A DNA stretch of 64,000 bases from Heloderma charlesbogerti (GCA_026122225.1 JANEZZ010002704.1:62001-126000); one strand, 5' to 3'; counted from the first letter of the stretch, positions 22,692-32,478 are shown. Notes: a model not told the origin generated them from the letters alone. Numbers and translations: made by a program.

Positions 22692-23590
22692 TTCTTCTCC
22701 ATGTTTAGATTCCTTACAACAGCAGTTTCTTTTGGCTCCTTTGTGTATTGAGGAAATTATGAAAGCAATGAGGAATATGTATACTGAGAAATCACCTGGC
22801 CCAGATGGGTTTCCAACTGAGTGGTATCAAACATTTTCCAACCTGTTAGTTCCAAAGCTCCATTGTCTTTATAATCATATTTTTGAATTGGGCTGTCTTT
22901 CTTCATCATTAAATTATAATACTGAGATTCCTAAGCCTGGCAAGGATCACACTTTTTGGACTAACTCTTGTCCTCTTTCATTAATTAACATAGACATTAA
23001 AATATTAACTGCAATTCTGGCCAACAGATTGCAACGAGTTAACACTGATTTGAGCAGATAAAGTGGGATTTATTAACCATAGACAGGGGGCTGATAAGCT
23101 TAGATTAGTTGTTGATCTGATAGCTTAAATGTTGATAGAACACACCAGACTGCCATTGTTTCTTTGGATACTGAAAAGGCCTTTGACAAAATACATTGAA
23201 AATTTATTTTCACTACATTGAGTAATGTCGGCTTTCCTGCAGAATTTTTGAAATGCATCAGAATTTTATATTCATCCCCAAGAGGTAGAATTATTGGAAA
23301 TGGTCAGTTGGGAGAGGTACCAGACAGAGATGTCCACTTTCTGCTTTGATACTTGATGTATGTTTGGAACCTCTGATGTGTGCTATTAGTCAGAATAATA
23401 GTATCCACAGTTTTGTGCATGATCGTTTAGAATTTAAAATTATTCTTGATGCCGGTGATCTTTTATTGTTTATCTCCAAACTCCAGTCATCTGTTCCAGC
23501 TTTGATGCAGTTGATTAATACTTTTGGTAATTTGCCTGGCTATTCAATTAACTGGTGAAAGTCTGAATTGGAGATACTGTATATCTCTTA

Positions 23591-23965
23591 GGGAGCAATC
23601 CTATCTAGATAGGCAACCGCCTCCAAACCTGGAGGTGACCGCCTATCCAAAGCAGGGCAGGAGAAGCATGGAGGGGATTGTTCCCTCCACACTTCTCCTG
23701 CCCTGCTTTTTCGGCTATCTAGCCATGGGAGGACAGAGCAGGGAAGAAGGCTGCTGTACTCTCCCCACCCAGGAATGCCCCCAGCCACTCCCCTTTCCAG
23801 CTGCTCTGTGCTCCTCTTGCAAGCGCGGAGGACGGGGCAGCGCGAAATTGGGGGGAGGTCGGTTCTTCGGGAACTGGTTCTCCGAGCGTGAGCGAGGTTG
23901 GTTCCCAGAAAACAGCATACCCTATGGCCATCTAGCCGCTGTCTAGCGGCCATAGAATTGTTCCC
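23591..23965. mobile_element. Foldback MITE, GGGAGCAATCC family, inserted in L1
   Basis: The termini GGGAGCAATCCTATC and (inverted) GGGAACAATTCTATGG pair. A GC-rich interior includes an inner inverted repeat (AGCAGGGCAGGAGAAG against CTTCTCCTGCCCTGCT). The left flank CTTA resembles a TTAA target; the right flank TCCA is diverged. L1 codons run up to it and continue after it, so it inserted after the L1. Confidence 0.7.
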
Positions 23966-24179
23966 TCCATGTATTAGATAACTGGCAATTTCAGTGGTGC
24001 CCAGATATTATTATTTATTTGGGAATACTTATTTCCAGAGACATATCTCAAATGTTCAAGCCACAATTTATGTATAACTAAGCACATTTCGGCTGCAAAT
24101 GATGTAAAATATGGTAATTATGGTTGTAATTTGACCAAGATATACTAACAGCATCCGCAATTGGTGTATCTGGCTCTGT

Positions 24180-24311
24180 TTACAGAGAAAAAATGTGCAA
24201 AATCTGGAGGAAGCGCTAGCAGGGAGAGCCAATCTGCTGTGGACTCTGAAGGTTGGATTCTCAGGAATCTGATCTCATTTGGGTCCATGGCGGATTTCTC
24301 CAGCATCCCTA
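24180..24311. mobile_element. Right-end fragment of an Ac-like hAT element
   Basis: Ends with GGATTTCTCCAGCATCCCTA, the same right terminus as the elements ending at 35322 and 36930 (TTCAACATCCCTA, CTTCATCCCTA), with similar upstream sequence. The left terminus is missing. Confidence 0.6.
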
Positions 24312-24439
24312 TTGAGGACTTAAGAATGCTTTCAACATTTGAATGGGTGGTATATAGACGCCACTTGCGAATGGATATTTATATGGATATTTGTTCTGCC
24401 CTTGTTGAAATTTATGTATACCTCTTAGAAAGCTGCACA

Positions 24440-24481
24440 TTCATATATATAAATACATATATATATACACACACACACACA
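24440..24481. repeat. (AT)n/(AC)n microsatellite
   Basis: An ATATAT tract passing into an ACACAC tract, directly visible inside the L1 tail region. Confidence 0.85.
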
Positions 24482-24639
24482 GCATATGCATGTACTGAAA
24501 TCTGTGTAGCAACAATTTGTTCCCTCTTTATGGTTTTGTTTGGTTGAAATTTCAAAATAAAAAAATAGAAAAAAATGGGATTTTTTTCAGTATGCATTTT
24601 TTTAAAAACGTGCACTTTTAAAAATGCATGCTTTAAAGG

Positions 24640-25040
24640 GCAGAGGTCTTCAACCTCTTTCAGACGAAAGACCAAATTCCCAGTTGGAGAAATCCTTCAA
24701 GGGGGGATCACATTCCAGTGGAGGGTGGGGCCAACATGTACAGAAGCTTCCTGGAGCCCCATTCCAGTGGTGGGCAAAACAGGGAAAGGCCAAAATACCA
24801 AAAGTACCGGCATATTGTAGCTTGAAGCTCTTCCTGCCATTAACTAAGCCCTAGGGGAGGCATTTCAACATTTTAGAATGGGGAATGAAACTGCACAAAA
24901 GCCAGGGATCCACCAAATTGTGGTTGGGGAAAGGGGGGGCCATCTAGGAAACCCCAGAGGGATGGATTGGGACCCCAAGTGGGCTGGATTTGCCCCCCAG
25001 GCCTGAGGTTCTCCATGGGCTCTAAAGTAGATAAGGCAGG
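24640..25040. mobile_element. hAT-like non-autonomous element, diverged
   Basis: Shares with 46919-47256 the order CACATTCCAGTGG, GGCCAAAATACCAAAA, AACTAAGCC(C/T)TAGGGGAGG, CATTTCAAC and a right part with GGATTTGCCCCCCAGGCCTG. The two copies define a dispersed non-coding family, with hAT-like ends better seen in the 46.9 kb copy. Confidence 0.6.
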
Positions 25041-25104
25041 TGACTCGCCACTTTTGGTCCGGGTGCCAGATACCTCTCCACAGATGAAGCTGGCAAGCCA
25101 GATT

Positions 25105-25515
25105 AATTTCCTTTCATTTATTATATTTCTATACTGCCCCATAGCCGAAGCTCTCTGGGCAGTTCACAGACATTTAAAATACATTAAAATACATTAAATA
25201 AAATATAAAACCATTCAGGTAATGACACAGAACAAATAGCACACACAACAACCACATATATCTAAAACAAAAACAATCAGCCGGAGACAATCAAGGGACT
25301 CGTTATATGCTGCCAAATGCCTGAGGGAAGAGGGCAGTTTTAACCTGGTGCCAAAAAGATGACAATGTTGGTGCCAGGCGGGCCTTGTCAGGGAGATTAT
25401 TCCATAAACGGGCCACCACCAAGAAGATGGCATCAAGGGGCAGGGCCTCACCCTGAAGCTCCTCCCCTCCCATGACATCATCCACCCCTGCCACACCCAC
25501 TTAAAAAGATGTCTC
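25105..25515 (-). pseudogene. LINE (L2/CR1-like) C-terminal and 3' UTR fragment
   Basis: The minus-strand frame contains ARLWNNLPDKARLAPTLSSF, then a KTALFPQAFG-type ending, equivalent to the WNSLPRELRHGPSL...LSRQAFG ending of the L2 at 61.4 kb. An AT-rich 3' UTR-like stretch occupies 25110-25260. RT motifs are absent. Confidence 0.65.
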
Positions 25516-25891
25516 CGTTCAGAGAGAGGCATGGAGCTCTGTGCTTCTCTCTGCAGAGCAAGGGTCTCAACCGAGTCTTGCAGGAGCTGACTCCTGCAAG
25601 CCCTGGCCGACTGTGGCTGCTCCTTCCCATGCTGCAGGCATCCCAATCAGGGCACAAGTGGTGCGGGAAGTGGTGCAGTGGAATCTGCAGTTTATCTCCA
25701 ATCTCGGGTCGGAGATACGAAAGGGAATCCCCTTTATGCTGCTTGCCTTTAGGGAGTGAGGCTTTGTGAAGGGGAGGGACTTGGGGAGGTTGGGGGGCAG
25801 GGCCCCCAGACCGGGCCAGAGGTTGCCCTCTCCTGAAATAAGGTGAGTGAAACGACATATCACGCTCCCCATTTCAATGGATGGTGCTGAC

Positions 25892-26060
25892 CAGTGGAAG
25901 CTGGTGTCTCCAATGTCAGTGGGGCGGTGAATCCTCTCCAGGTTTCAGTCAGAACCAGTCAGAACTCTAAAGCAGCTATCCAATGTACAAAGCTCCTGTA
26001 GAGTTCTGACTGAAACCCAGACGGATTCATCACCGCGCTGACATTGGAGCCACCAGCATG
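25892..26060. mobile_element. Foldback MITE of the GAGGCTGGTG family, diverged copy
   Basis: GCTGGTGTCTCCAATGTCAG at the left pairs with CTGACATTGGAGCCACCAGC at the right, and inside these GTTTCAGTCAGAAC pairs with GTTCTGACTGAAAC. The better preserved copy at 35826-36035 defines the ends. The right terminus is altered here. Confidence 0.7.
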
Positions 26061-26839
26061 CACGGGTGCGGACTTGGGCGCAGTGCCTCACCAGCACGTT
26101 TCTGCCTGTTGCGATTGCGCTTACGTTCATATTTTGAGTCTTAAGAGGACCGTGTATGTGGCACAAGAAACAGTAGACTGAGACTGTTTCAAGGTATAAA
26201 CCTTTCTGAGACTCGAATCAGATCCCTGAATCTGTCCCAGTCCAGACCATTCAGCGTATCAGGAAAGTAAAGCAATGGCAGGGCTCTAATAGAGTGGAGT
26301 TTATTGTTATCACTGCTGTGTTATATATAAATACACAATGGAGTGTGATGGTTGTCATAGCAAATTTCCATCACATGGAGCACTTGCAAATCCTCGAGAA
26401 AACAGGTTGGAGGAAAAACTAAATAGTTTGAAAGGACGGGGGGGGGGGAATGAAGCCATTTTAATAGCTTTCTAACTGTCAGGCATACCTCGGGTTGTGG
26501 TGGAATGAATTCATCACAGCGGCTTAAATAGCTACCTATACCATCACTTGCCATCTCCAAACAAGAAAATCCCCTCATTGTGATCCATCTGGCAGATTTC
26601 CATCTCCTGAGAGTCTGGGCTCCCTGAAAAACAATTTCCTGTCATAGCACTGTCCAAGGAATAAAAATACTCAGACATCTCTATTGGCCTTAAATCAGAA
26701 CAATGGCATTTGTATACATTATGTACTTTCAAGAACCACAAGAATAACCAAGTGGGTTCTGTGGAGGTGCATTTGACCTGGGAAAGAGAGATTGAGAAGA
26801 AGTTTCTAGGCCGTAACTTTGTGACGATATGCTTGAAAG
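26061..26839. other. No feature recognised
   Basis: A G-run at 26430-26440 and otherwise no assignable feature. Confidence 0.4.
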
Positions 26840-27345
26840 TAGGGCTGTGCACCTCTTCAGCTCCCGATCCAAATTCCAAGCAGAAGCGGGCTGATGCAGA
26901 CCACTTCAGTCCAGATCCGGAGCAGCCCAAAGTGGTCCAAAGCGGGTCAGATCGATCCGGAGCACTTCGGAGCACTTCAGGCTGATCCGGACAGCTGCCC
27001 ACCCAGCTGCGCGAGCCCTCTGCTCCTTACCTGGACCCGTGGGGAGCATTCGCAGCCATTGCCCTCTTCAAGGGAGTTGCCATTTTCTTTTAAAATGGCG
27101 ATTCCTCTTTTCCGGAAATAAAATCTTATGCAAATGGTGGCTGTAGGGCTGTCATGTAAGCAACATTACAGGCGACTTCTTTGAAGACGGCAATGGCTGC
27201 GGGTGCTCCCGACAGGACCAGGTAAGGAGCACGGGGCTCACGCGGTGGCGGGGGGAGATTCAGATGTCTGAACCTTGCTTCGGACATGTCTGGAAACCTC
27301 ACATGTCTGGAAGTCTCTGATGCAGAGGGTAGTGAAAACATCACC
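26840..27345. mobile_element. GC-rich Ac-like hAT element, right end unclear
   Basis: Starts TAGGGCTGTGCACC like the copy at 30565; a CAGGGCTGTGCACGG start occurs at 60719. The interior has ATCCGGA-rich repeats, an inverted pair (AGCCATTGCC at 27053 against GGCAATGGCT at 27190) and AAAATGGCG near 27092. Two consensus splice donors face outward: CAGGTAAG on the minus strand (CTTACCTG at 27026-27033) and CAGGTAAG on the plus strand at 27219-27226. No right terminus or TSD was fixed, so the end is approximate. Confidence 0.55.
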
Positions 27346-27360
27346 TCCCCCATCACATTG

Positions 27361-28587
27361 GCCTTAGGGCACTAATCCTCTTGGATCATGCCTGGAATGG
27401 ATTGCAGAACCCACCCTGATTCCACAACATGTTCGGGAGTTTGGGCAGAACTGAATGGACCCATTCCACCCTCCGTCCAAACGTTTAGGAGAGGAATGAG
27501 GGGGTTCCAGTCATGTGAGCGCATCCTGTATGTTGAGTCCTCATGTGAACTGGCCATAGTATAGCCACCAAAAGAGTAAAAATATTCTCAGAGGCTAGAA
27601 AAAAGAACTTGAATAACAGCACAACAATAGCTGGTGCCAGGCGCCTCGACAATTCCCTCTCTCCTTGCCTGTGCGAGCAGAAGCTGAAACACCTATGACA
27701 ACAGTGGTCCCTGGGGAATAGACTCCGTCTGTGGCCACAAATCTGCCCACAGGACTTGAGGCCCATCTTTAATAATGACACATTGTCTCCCCTGTCAAGA
27801 CTCCCATGATAAAGGTGCCGTCTGCCTGCTGCTATCATTAATCAAGATGACATAAGAGGCCAGCAGAGGTTCAATACATGGAGCTGACTGGCTAGGCCTT
27901 AGGGCCTGTCATTTCTAATTCATCTAGGAAGTCTGGGTCTCTATTAATAAAGGGAACTGGAGAACACAAGATGTCATTTCTTGAAAGAAACAAATTTGTG
28001 AGAGAGAATGCCCATCAAGGAGGGGAGCGTACTGGGGAAATGGAATAGAGACCTGCTTGCTAAAATGATTGGGCTACAAGGGGATCAGGGAAAGTGAACT
28101 AAAAATAAACTACAATAAACGTGCTCAGAAAATAGTAACATGGATAAAACCAAGGGATGATTTTGAGGTCCTCAAAATCTGTGTGTATGTGCGCGCATGT
28201 GACAATAGCAATCTCACAGGCTGGAGTCTCTGGAGGTTGGGAGACACTTTCACCTCTCCAAACCCCCAGCAGTGTCTCCCAATGCTAGAACAGCGTTTTA
28301 CACGGAAACACACACACCACAATCCATCTGATCAGCTGCACTGCAAGGGGAAGCGGCTGGGGACCCAAGAACTCCACAGGCTACACGGAGAGAGGCCAAG
28401 GGCAGTGGTAGCTCCATGTTTTGGAAGGCCCTTGGGCAAGATGCCTTCAGAGGGCCCCGCTCCCTCAGTGGGCCTACTGCAGGGACTTTGCAGTATGGGC
28501 ATAGGCTCTCTGTGGGATTGAGAGCCTTGGGTGGATAGGGATGGGCAGGGCCAGCAAGGGCACAAGGGCAGAGTCAGCATGCATGGT
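27361..28587. other. No feature recognised
   Basis: Possibly unique host DNA. Frames at 28069-28521 and on the opposite strand overlap and lack any known domain or splice-supported structure. Confidence 0.4.
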
Positions 28588-28655
28588 AGGGTGGCCATGT
28601 GTCCACTTCTGCAGAGAACCATCCTCTATTTGAAGGGCTGCCCAGTTCAGGTCTG
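28588..28655. mobile_element. End fragment of the CAGGGTGGCC hAT-like family
   Basis: TAGGGTGGCCATGTGTCC, then CTCTATTTGAAGGGCTG, is the inverse of the right end of 11415-11766. Only about 70 bp is recognisable. Confidence 0.6.
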
Positions 28656-28838
28656 GTTTAAAGATGGAGAACCATAAGCACAGCTGTCCATCACCAGTAA
28701 GCACCTGGGCAGGGGGCTGCACAGGCAGGCACCCAGGTCACCTGCTCAGTCTTCCCCACAATAGTGAAATGTACTGTCTTTCTATTGAAATTATCATAGT
28801 TATTTCTAACTTTGCATCTATACATATACATCAGCATA

Positions 28839-29176
28839 AAAAGGTAAAGGTGTCCCCAACCAGTCAAGTCCGACTCTAGGGTGTGGTGCTCATCCCCGTT
28901 TCTAAGCCGAAGAGCCAGCGCTGTCCGAAGATGCTTCCGTGGTCATGTGGCCAGCATGACTGAACACCGAGGAGCACGGAATGCTGTTACCTTTCCCGCC
29001 GAAGCGGTACCTGTTTATCTACTTGCAATTTCTTGCTTTCGAACTGCTAGGTTGGCAGGAGCTGGGACTGAAGACGGGAACTCACTCCGTCACGCGGCAC
29101 TCAGGTCTCGAACTGCTGTCCTGCCGACCTTCCGGTCTGCAGTTCAGTGTCTTAACCACTAAGCCACCGTGGCCCA
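28839..29176 (-). mobile_element. Sauria SINE, copy 2, with 13 bp TSD
   Basis: Flanked by ATACATCAGCATA at 28826-28838 and 29177-29189. Head to tail it is collinear with 16037-16384: minus-strand tRNA-like head GGGCCACGGTGGCTTAGTGG, box B-like CAGTTCGAGACC, and tail GAGTCGGACTTGACTGG. The intact TSD and small differences from copy 1 indicate an independent and relatively recent insertion. Confidence 0.92.
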
Positions 29177-29189
29177 ATACATCAGCATA

Positions 29190-29699
29190 TGCAAATGCAA
29201 ATGCTGGGCAAATCACGTTCATCCTCTTTTTTGGTGGGGCGTTTCCTATTTTGGGGTGATTCAAAAGTGTCCACCCTTTGCTCTTCCCCTTAAGTGACTC
29301 AATCACGTAAGTGGGAAATGCCCCAAAAGGACCTACCCAACAGGATGGAAGTGGCTGCTTCAGCCTCCTCTCACCTGAACGGACAAGCAGAGGTTCTGAC
29401 CTCTCTCCTGATGGTGGGAGGGGGGCACCGTTAGCCTGCCTCATCCCCTCCATCCCCCTGCAGCCACCCATACTGTGTTCTCCAGAAGATGAACTTGAAT
29501 AAGCTTGAAAGGCTCGTTATTATTTCTCCCATCCTCATATTAATTTTTTATATCAATTGATTTGGGTATTATGTTGTGAGAGACAGGAGGTACTGACATA
29601 TTTTAAATAAATAGATAAAAATAATAAATCTGCACATGGCTTCATGCAGAGATCTCCATGCACTCGGCTGCTAAACAGAGGACTGGAGCTGAGTGAGGA
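29190..29699. other. No feature recognised
   Basis: Nothing assignable. An AT-rich patch lies near 29520-29630. Confidence 0.4.
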
Positions 29700-29790
29700 G
29701 GGCCTAGAAGCTGCTGAACATAGGCAATGGTCAGGAATTGTGAGAGTTGTAGTCCAGAATGTCTGGAGAGCACCAAGTTGGGAAAAGCTG
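29700..29790. mobile_element. Fragment of CCAGATGTT foldback MITE
   Basis: GGCAATGGTCAGGAATTGTG, then AGTTGTAGTCCAGAATGTCT and GCACCAAGTTGGGAAAAG, is the right half of the family. The left half is absent. Confidence 0.6.
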
Positions 29791-29923
29791 GTTTAGAGGA
29801 AGTCGGCAAGCTGAAAAAGTTTGAGAAATACTGTTCTAAAATCCTCTCAGATCCACCCACCTTTCTACTGGGGAGCAACAACCACAGGAGAGGGCAATTG
29901 CCCTCATGGCTTGCATTTATTTA

Positions 29924-30179
29924 TTCATTCATTCATTCATTCATTCATTCATTGCATTTATATCCTGCCTTTTTCCTCTTGCAAGGAACCCAAGGCGTCT
30001 TACATTATCCTCCTTCTCCCCATTTTATCCTCACAATAACAACCCTGTGAAGTAGGTTGGGCTGAGAGTCTGTGACTGGCCCAAAGTCACCCAGTGAGCT
30101 TCCATGGCCGAGTGGGGACTAGAACCTGGATCTCCCAGCTCCCAGTCCAACACTCTCGCCACTACACAACACTGGCTCT
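29924..30179 (-). mobile_element. tRNA-derived SINE with (ATTC)n tail
   Basis: On the minus strand it begins AGAGCCAGTGTTGTGTAGTG (box A), has a GGTTCTAGTCC-type box B, then the CACTGGGTGACTTTGGGCC body and an AATG/ATTC tail (29924-29953 on the plus strand). The same SINE type lies in sense at 57873-58104 and as a fragment at 43361-43460. Confidence 0.8.
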
Positions 30180-30180
30180 G

Positions 30181-30280
30181 CTTGTGGGCTATCTAGGGGT
30201 ATCTGGTTGGCCACTGTGGGAAACAGGACACTGCACTAGATGGACCTTCTATCTGATCCAGCAGGGATCTTCTTGTGCTC
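30181..30280 (+). mobile_element. CR1-like LINE 3' end
   Basis: CTGCTTGTGGGC, GGTTGGCCACTGTGGG, ACTAGATGGACC, GATCCAGCAGGGATCTTCTT: the same CR1-type 3' end as at 4750. It directly abuts the SINE head. Confidence 0.7.
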
Positions 30281-30564
30281 TGCAGCTTTTCACAAGGCCA
30301 AGGAATTCTGACATTAGGTGCCCTTCAAAGCCATTCTATCCACATTTCACCACTACCCAAACACCATTCTCAGAATGCATTGGTAGGTGGGGGACAGAGA
30401 TGCAAGGCAGGCCTGAAGAATGGTGGCCTACCAACTCAAATGTGGCCCACCAGGCATGTATTGTGGTCTTCCAGGTGCTTGTCACCTCTCCTGTTTTTGC
30501 ACTGCTAGACAGGTAACAAAAGAAAAAGAAAAGCAGGACTGATGAGCTGCATTTGGCTTTCTAG

Positions 30565-30840
30565 TAGGGCTGTGCACCACTTCGACCCAAGGCCCAAGCC
30601 CCGAGTCGAAGCAGGCTTGCTTCGAGTCACTTTGTGCTGCTTCCGAGGCAAAGCAGAGGGGGCACAAAGTGACCCAGAGCAGGTCGGGGGCTCTCCAAAT
30701 CACTCGGTGCACTTTGGAGCTTCCCCCCCGGCCCGGCCCCCCTGGTGCCTCCAGGTCCTTACCTGGGCCGCCACCCCTGCTGCCATCCTCGCCACGGCCG
30801 TCCTCACAGCCGCCACTGCTGCCCTCACCACCACCAATTT
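30565..30840. mobile_element. GC-rich Ac-like hAT element, left part
   Basis: Starts TAGGGCTGTGCACC as at 26840. GC-rich with an internal inverted pair (CACAAAGTGACCC against GAGTCACTTTGTG). A minus-strand splice donor CAGGTAAG lies at 30758-30765, facing out of the left end as in the other copies. The right part appears lost around 30840. Confidence 0.55.
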
Positions 30841-31009
30841 TTTCAATGGGTCTACTCTGTGTAAGGCCAATATTGGAGGTAACATCAGATATGCAGGACT
30901 GATGCCCCAGCTCTTACCCACCACTGGCAAAGTAGGAACAAGGCCTGATGCTGTTGGGCAGGGGTGGCAGGATCAGCCCCTAGCACTGGAACATGGAAAT
31001 GACTTAGGA

Positions 31010-31142
31010 TAGGGGTCGGGAAAGCAGGGACCCTCCAGGCATTTTAGACTACAACTCCTGTGATCCCTGACCATTGGCTACATTGGTTGGGGCTGATGGC
31101 AGTTGTAGTCCAAAATGGAGAGCACCAAGTTGCCCATCCCTG
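31010..31142. mobile_element. Foldback hAT-like MITE with 8 bp TSD
   Basis: The termini TAGGGGTCGGGAAAGC and (inverted) CAGGGATGGGCAACTTGG, with internal TTTTAGACTACAACTCC pairing to GTTGTAGTCCAAAA. ACTTAGGA (31002-31009) and ACTTAGGT (31143-31150) match at 7 of 8 bases. At 133 bp and non-coding, it is the best dated member of the CCAGATGTT family here. Confidence 0.85.
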
Positions 31143-31278
31143 ACTTAGGTGGAGGGGGAAGCCTGGCAAAGCATGCCATGAAACCAAAAGGGATGGATTG
31201 AATCTTTCTATGTGTGCAGAAACTAGCTGTCTCTTTCCAAAAGTTAATGCTAGGGAAGGCTAGGGATGTACAAAAATC

Positions 31279-31285
31279 ACTTACC
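31279..31285 (-). promoter_or_regulatory. Consensus 5' splice site facing out of the left end
   Basis: Minus-strand AAAGGTAAGTG, a strong donor match, lies 19 bp inside the left end of the 31261-32180 element. The 32937 copy has AAAGGTAGGTG at the same place. Use in vivo is unknown. Confidence 0.4.
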
Positions 31286-31441
31286 TTTTGGGGATTATGC
31301 TGATGGTGCAGGGGGAGGCGTTCCGTCCCTCCCCCCGGAATCCTGGCCGGCCGGCTGGCTGTGCTCCGCAGTGATTCTGCGGAGCCACCGGCTGGCTCTG
31401 CCAGCAGCCAGACATCCAGCCGCTGGGTAGCAGGGACGGAA

Positions 31442-31972
31442 ATGGCGGCGGCCATAGCCGCCACCGTTTGCGTCCCTGCAGTCAGCCGTGATAGGCTACA
31501 TAAATGTTTACGTAGCCTATCACGGCTGAGTAAAAAAAACAAAAACAAAACGCGCGTACGCAAATGGCGGCGCCCATGGGCGCCGCCATTTGCATTCCTT
31601 ATTTTGGCACGTCTTAGTCCACGTAAACATTTACGTAGACTAAGACGGCGAAAATAAGGGGAACGCAAATAGTGTAGCGTCTACGCTATTTGCGTTCCCC
31701 TTATTTTCGCCGTCTTAGTCTATGTAAATGTTTACGTAGACTAAGACGTGCCAAAATAAGGAACGCAAATGGCGGCGCCCATAGGCGCCACCATTTGCTT
31801 ACGTGCGTTTTTTGTTTTTGTTTTTTTTAAGTCAGCCGTGATAGGCTACGTAAACATTTACGTAGCCTATCACAGTGTTTTTTTAAAATCTAGCCGTGAT
31901 AGGCTACGTAAATCTTTACATAGCCTATCACGTTTTTTTGTTTTTGTTTTTGTTTTAACTGGAAATGGCGGC
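31442..31972. promoter_or_regulatory. Cluster of ATGGCGGC (YY1-like) motifs
   Basis: AAATGGCGGC occurs at about 31440, 31562, 31767 and 31963, with an inverse copy at 31583-31592. The known YY1 consensus is AANATGGCGGC, a motif of many CpG-rich promoters. The sites lie in the element's palindromic core. Binding is inferred from the motif only. Confidence 0.4.
31483..31875. repeat. Giant palindrome composed of smaller palindromes
   Basis: From outside inward the arms contain a GATAGGCTACGTAAA hairpin, an A-rich or T-rich spacer, a 34 bp perfect palindrome (31560-31593), a GTCTTAGTC...GACTAAGAC hairpin, and the centre GGAACGCAAATAG...CTATTTGCGTTCC. The order is mirrored on the right arm. A further outer copy of the GATAGGCTACGTAAA hairpin follows at about 31893-31932. 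Confidence 0.93.
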
Positions 31973-32061
31973 GGCGGCAGCCCGTCAGAAGATTGGCCGC
32001 CTCAGCCACCGCCGCCAAACCGCTGCCGGAGCCACCGCCACCACCAGGAAGATCCGCCCCA

Positions 32062-32068
32062 GGTAAGT
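32062..32068 (+). promoter_or_regulatory. Consensus 5' splice site facing out of the right end
   Basis: CCCCAGGTAAGTC gives a perfect CAG|GTAAGT donor. It points away from the GC-rich core toward the right flank, the mirror image of the donor at 31279. Use in vivo is unknown. Confidence 0.4.
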
Positions 32069-32463
32069 CTCGTCCTGGGGGGGGCGGGGGGGCAGACCGT
32101 TCCGCCACCGATTTCGGGGGGCCGAATGCGCTGGCATTCAGCCTCCCCGAGATCCGTGGCAGAATTCTCTGACATCCCTAGGGAAGGCTGAAACTCTCTT
32201 CCCTCCATGCGATGTTGCTCAAATTAAAGACAGCAAATTGTTCTTGCGGATGATTGCCACCACAGCCTACGCTGCTGAAGATTTTCCATCACTTTATAAA
32301 TAACACTTAGGAGCTCAGCAAAGACTGCAGGGTGGGTGTGTCCTTTAAAATTCCTCATAATTTGGCAAGCACAATCAGTTCAAATAAAAGTAACCAAGTC
32401 AAAATTCAGATGAATGAATACTGATCATTTTTCAGTGTCCATGACAGAGCTGGAAAGAAGACA

Positions 32464-32478
32464 GAAGAAAGAAAGAAA

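Larger units (their letters stand above)
21353..24085 (+). pseudogene. L1 ORF2 RT remnant in several pieces
   Basis: Piece 1 (21353-21492) encodes the pre-RT region (NSQFLKFYSHLYSTG, then MDTFFSDVDL). Piece 2 (22700-23061) has the RT start with KSPGPDGFPTEWY, IPKPGKD and ILTAILANRLQ. Piece 3 (23065-23588) has the TEKAFDK motif A region and LPGYSINW. After the 23591 element, piece 4 continues with WCPDIIIYLGI near 23990-24030. A stop after QRVNTDLSR, frameshifts and a changed catalytic region (the YADD position reads LDAGDLLLF) show it is inactive. Motifs assign it to L1 rather than CR1 or RTE. Confidence 0.85.
21339..24571 (+). mobile_element. L1 LINE insertion with about 15 bp TSD, itself interrupted
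   Basis: AAAATGGGGATTTTT at 21324-21338 recurs as a near copy at 24572-24586, right after an A-rich AATAAA tail. Between them lies L1 ORF2 sequence in one orientation, broken up by antisense CR1 sequence (21493-22691), a foldback element (23591-23965) and a hAT fragment ending at 24311. L1 inserts by target-primed reverse transcription with TSDs of this size. The 5' end lies inside ORF2, so the copy is strongly truncated. Confidence 0.8.
31261..32180. mobile_element. Ac-like hAT foldback element with nested palindromes
   Basis: The termini TAGGGATGTAC and (inverted) TAGGGATGTCA are close to the Ac-type hAT end TAGGGATGAAA. The flanks carry a perfect 8 bp duplication, GGGAAGGC, at 31253-31260 and 32181-32188. 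The 920 bp has no transposase frame. Its core (31483-31875) is a near-perfect inverted repeat with arms of about 195 bp centred at 31679, and each arm is built of smaller palindromes. It carries repeated ATGGCGGC motifs and outward-facing splice donors. Related but rearranged copies start at 26840, 30565 and 32937. The element must depend on a transposase from elsewhere. Confidence 0.92.

Noticed and set aside
30542..31012. 156-codon Ala/Pro-rich plus-strand frame
   Set aside because: Driven by the GC-rich hAT sequence composition; it crosses the element boundary and has no recognisable domain.
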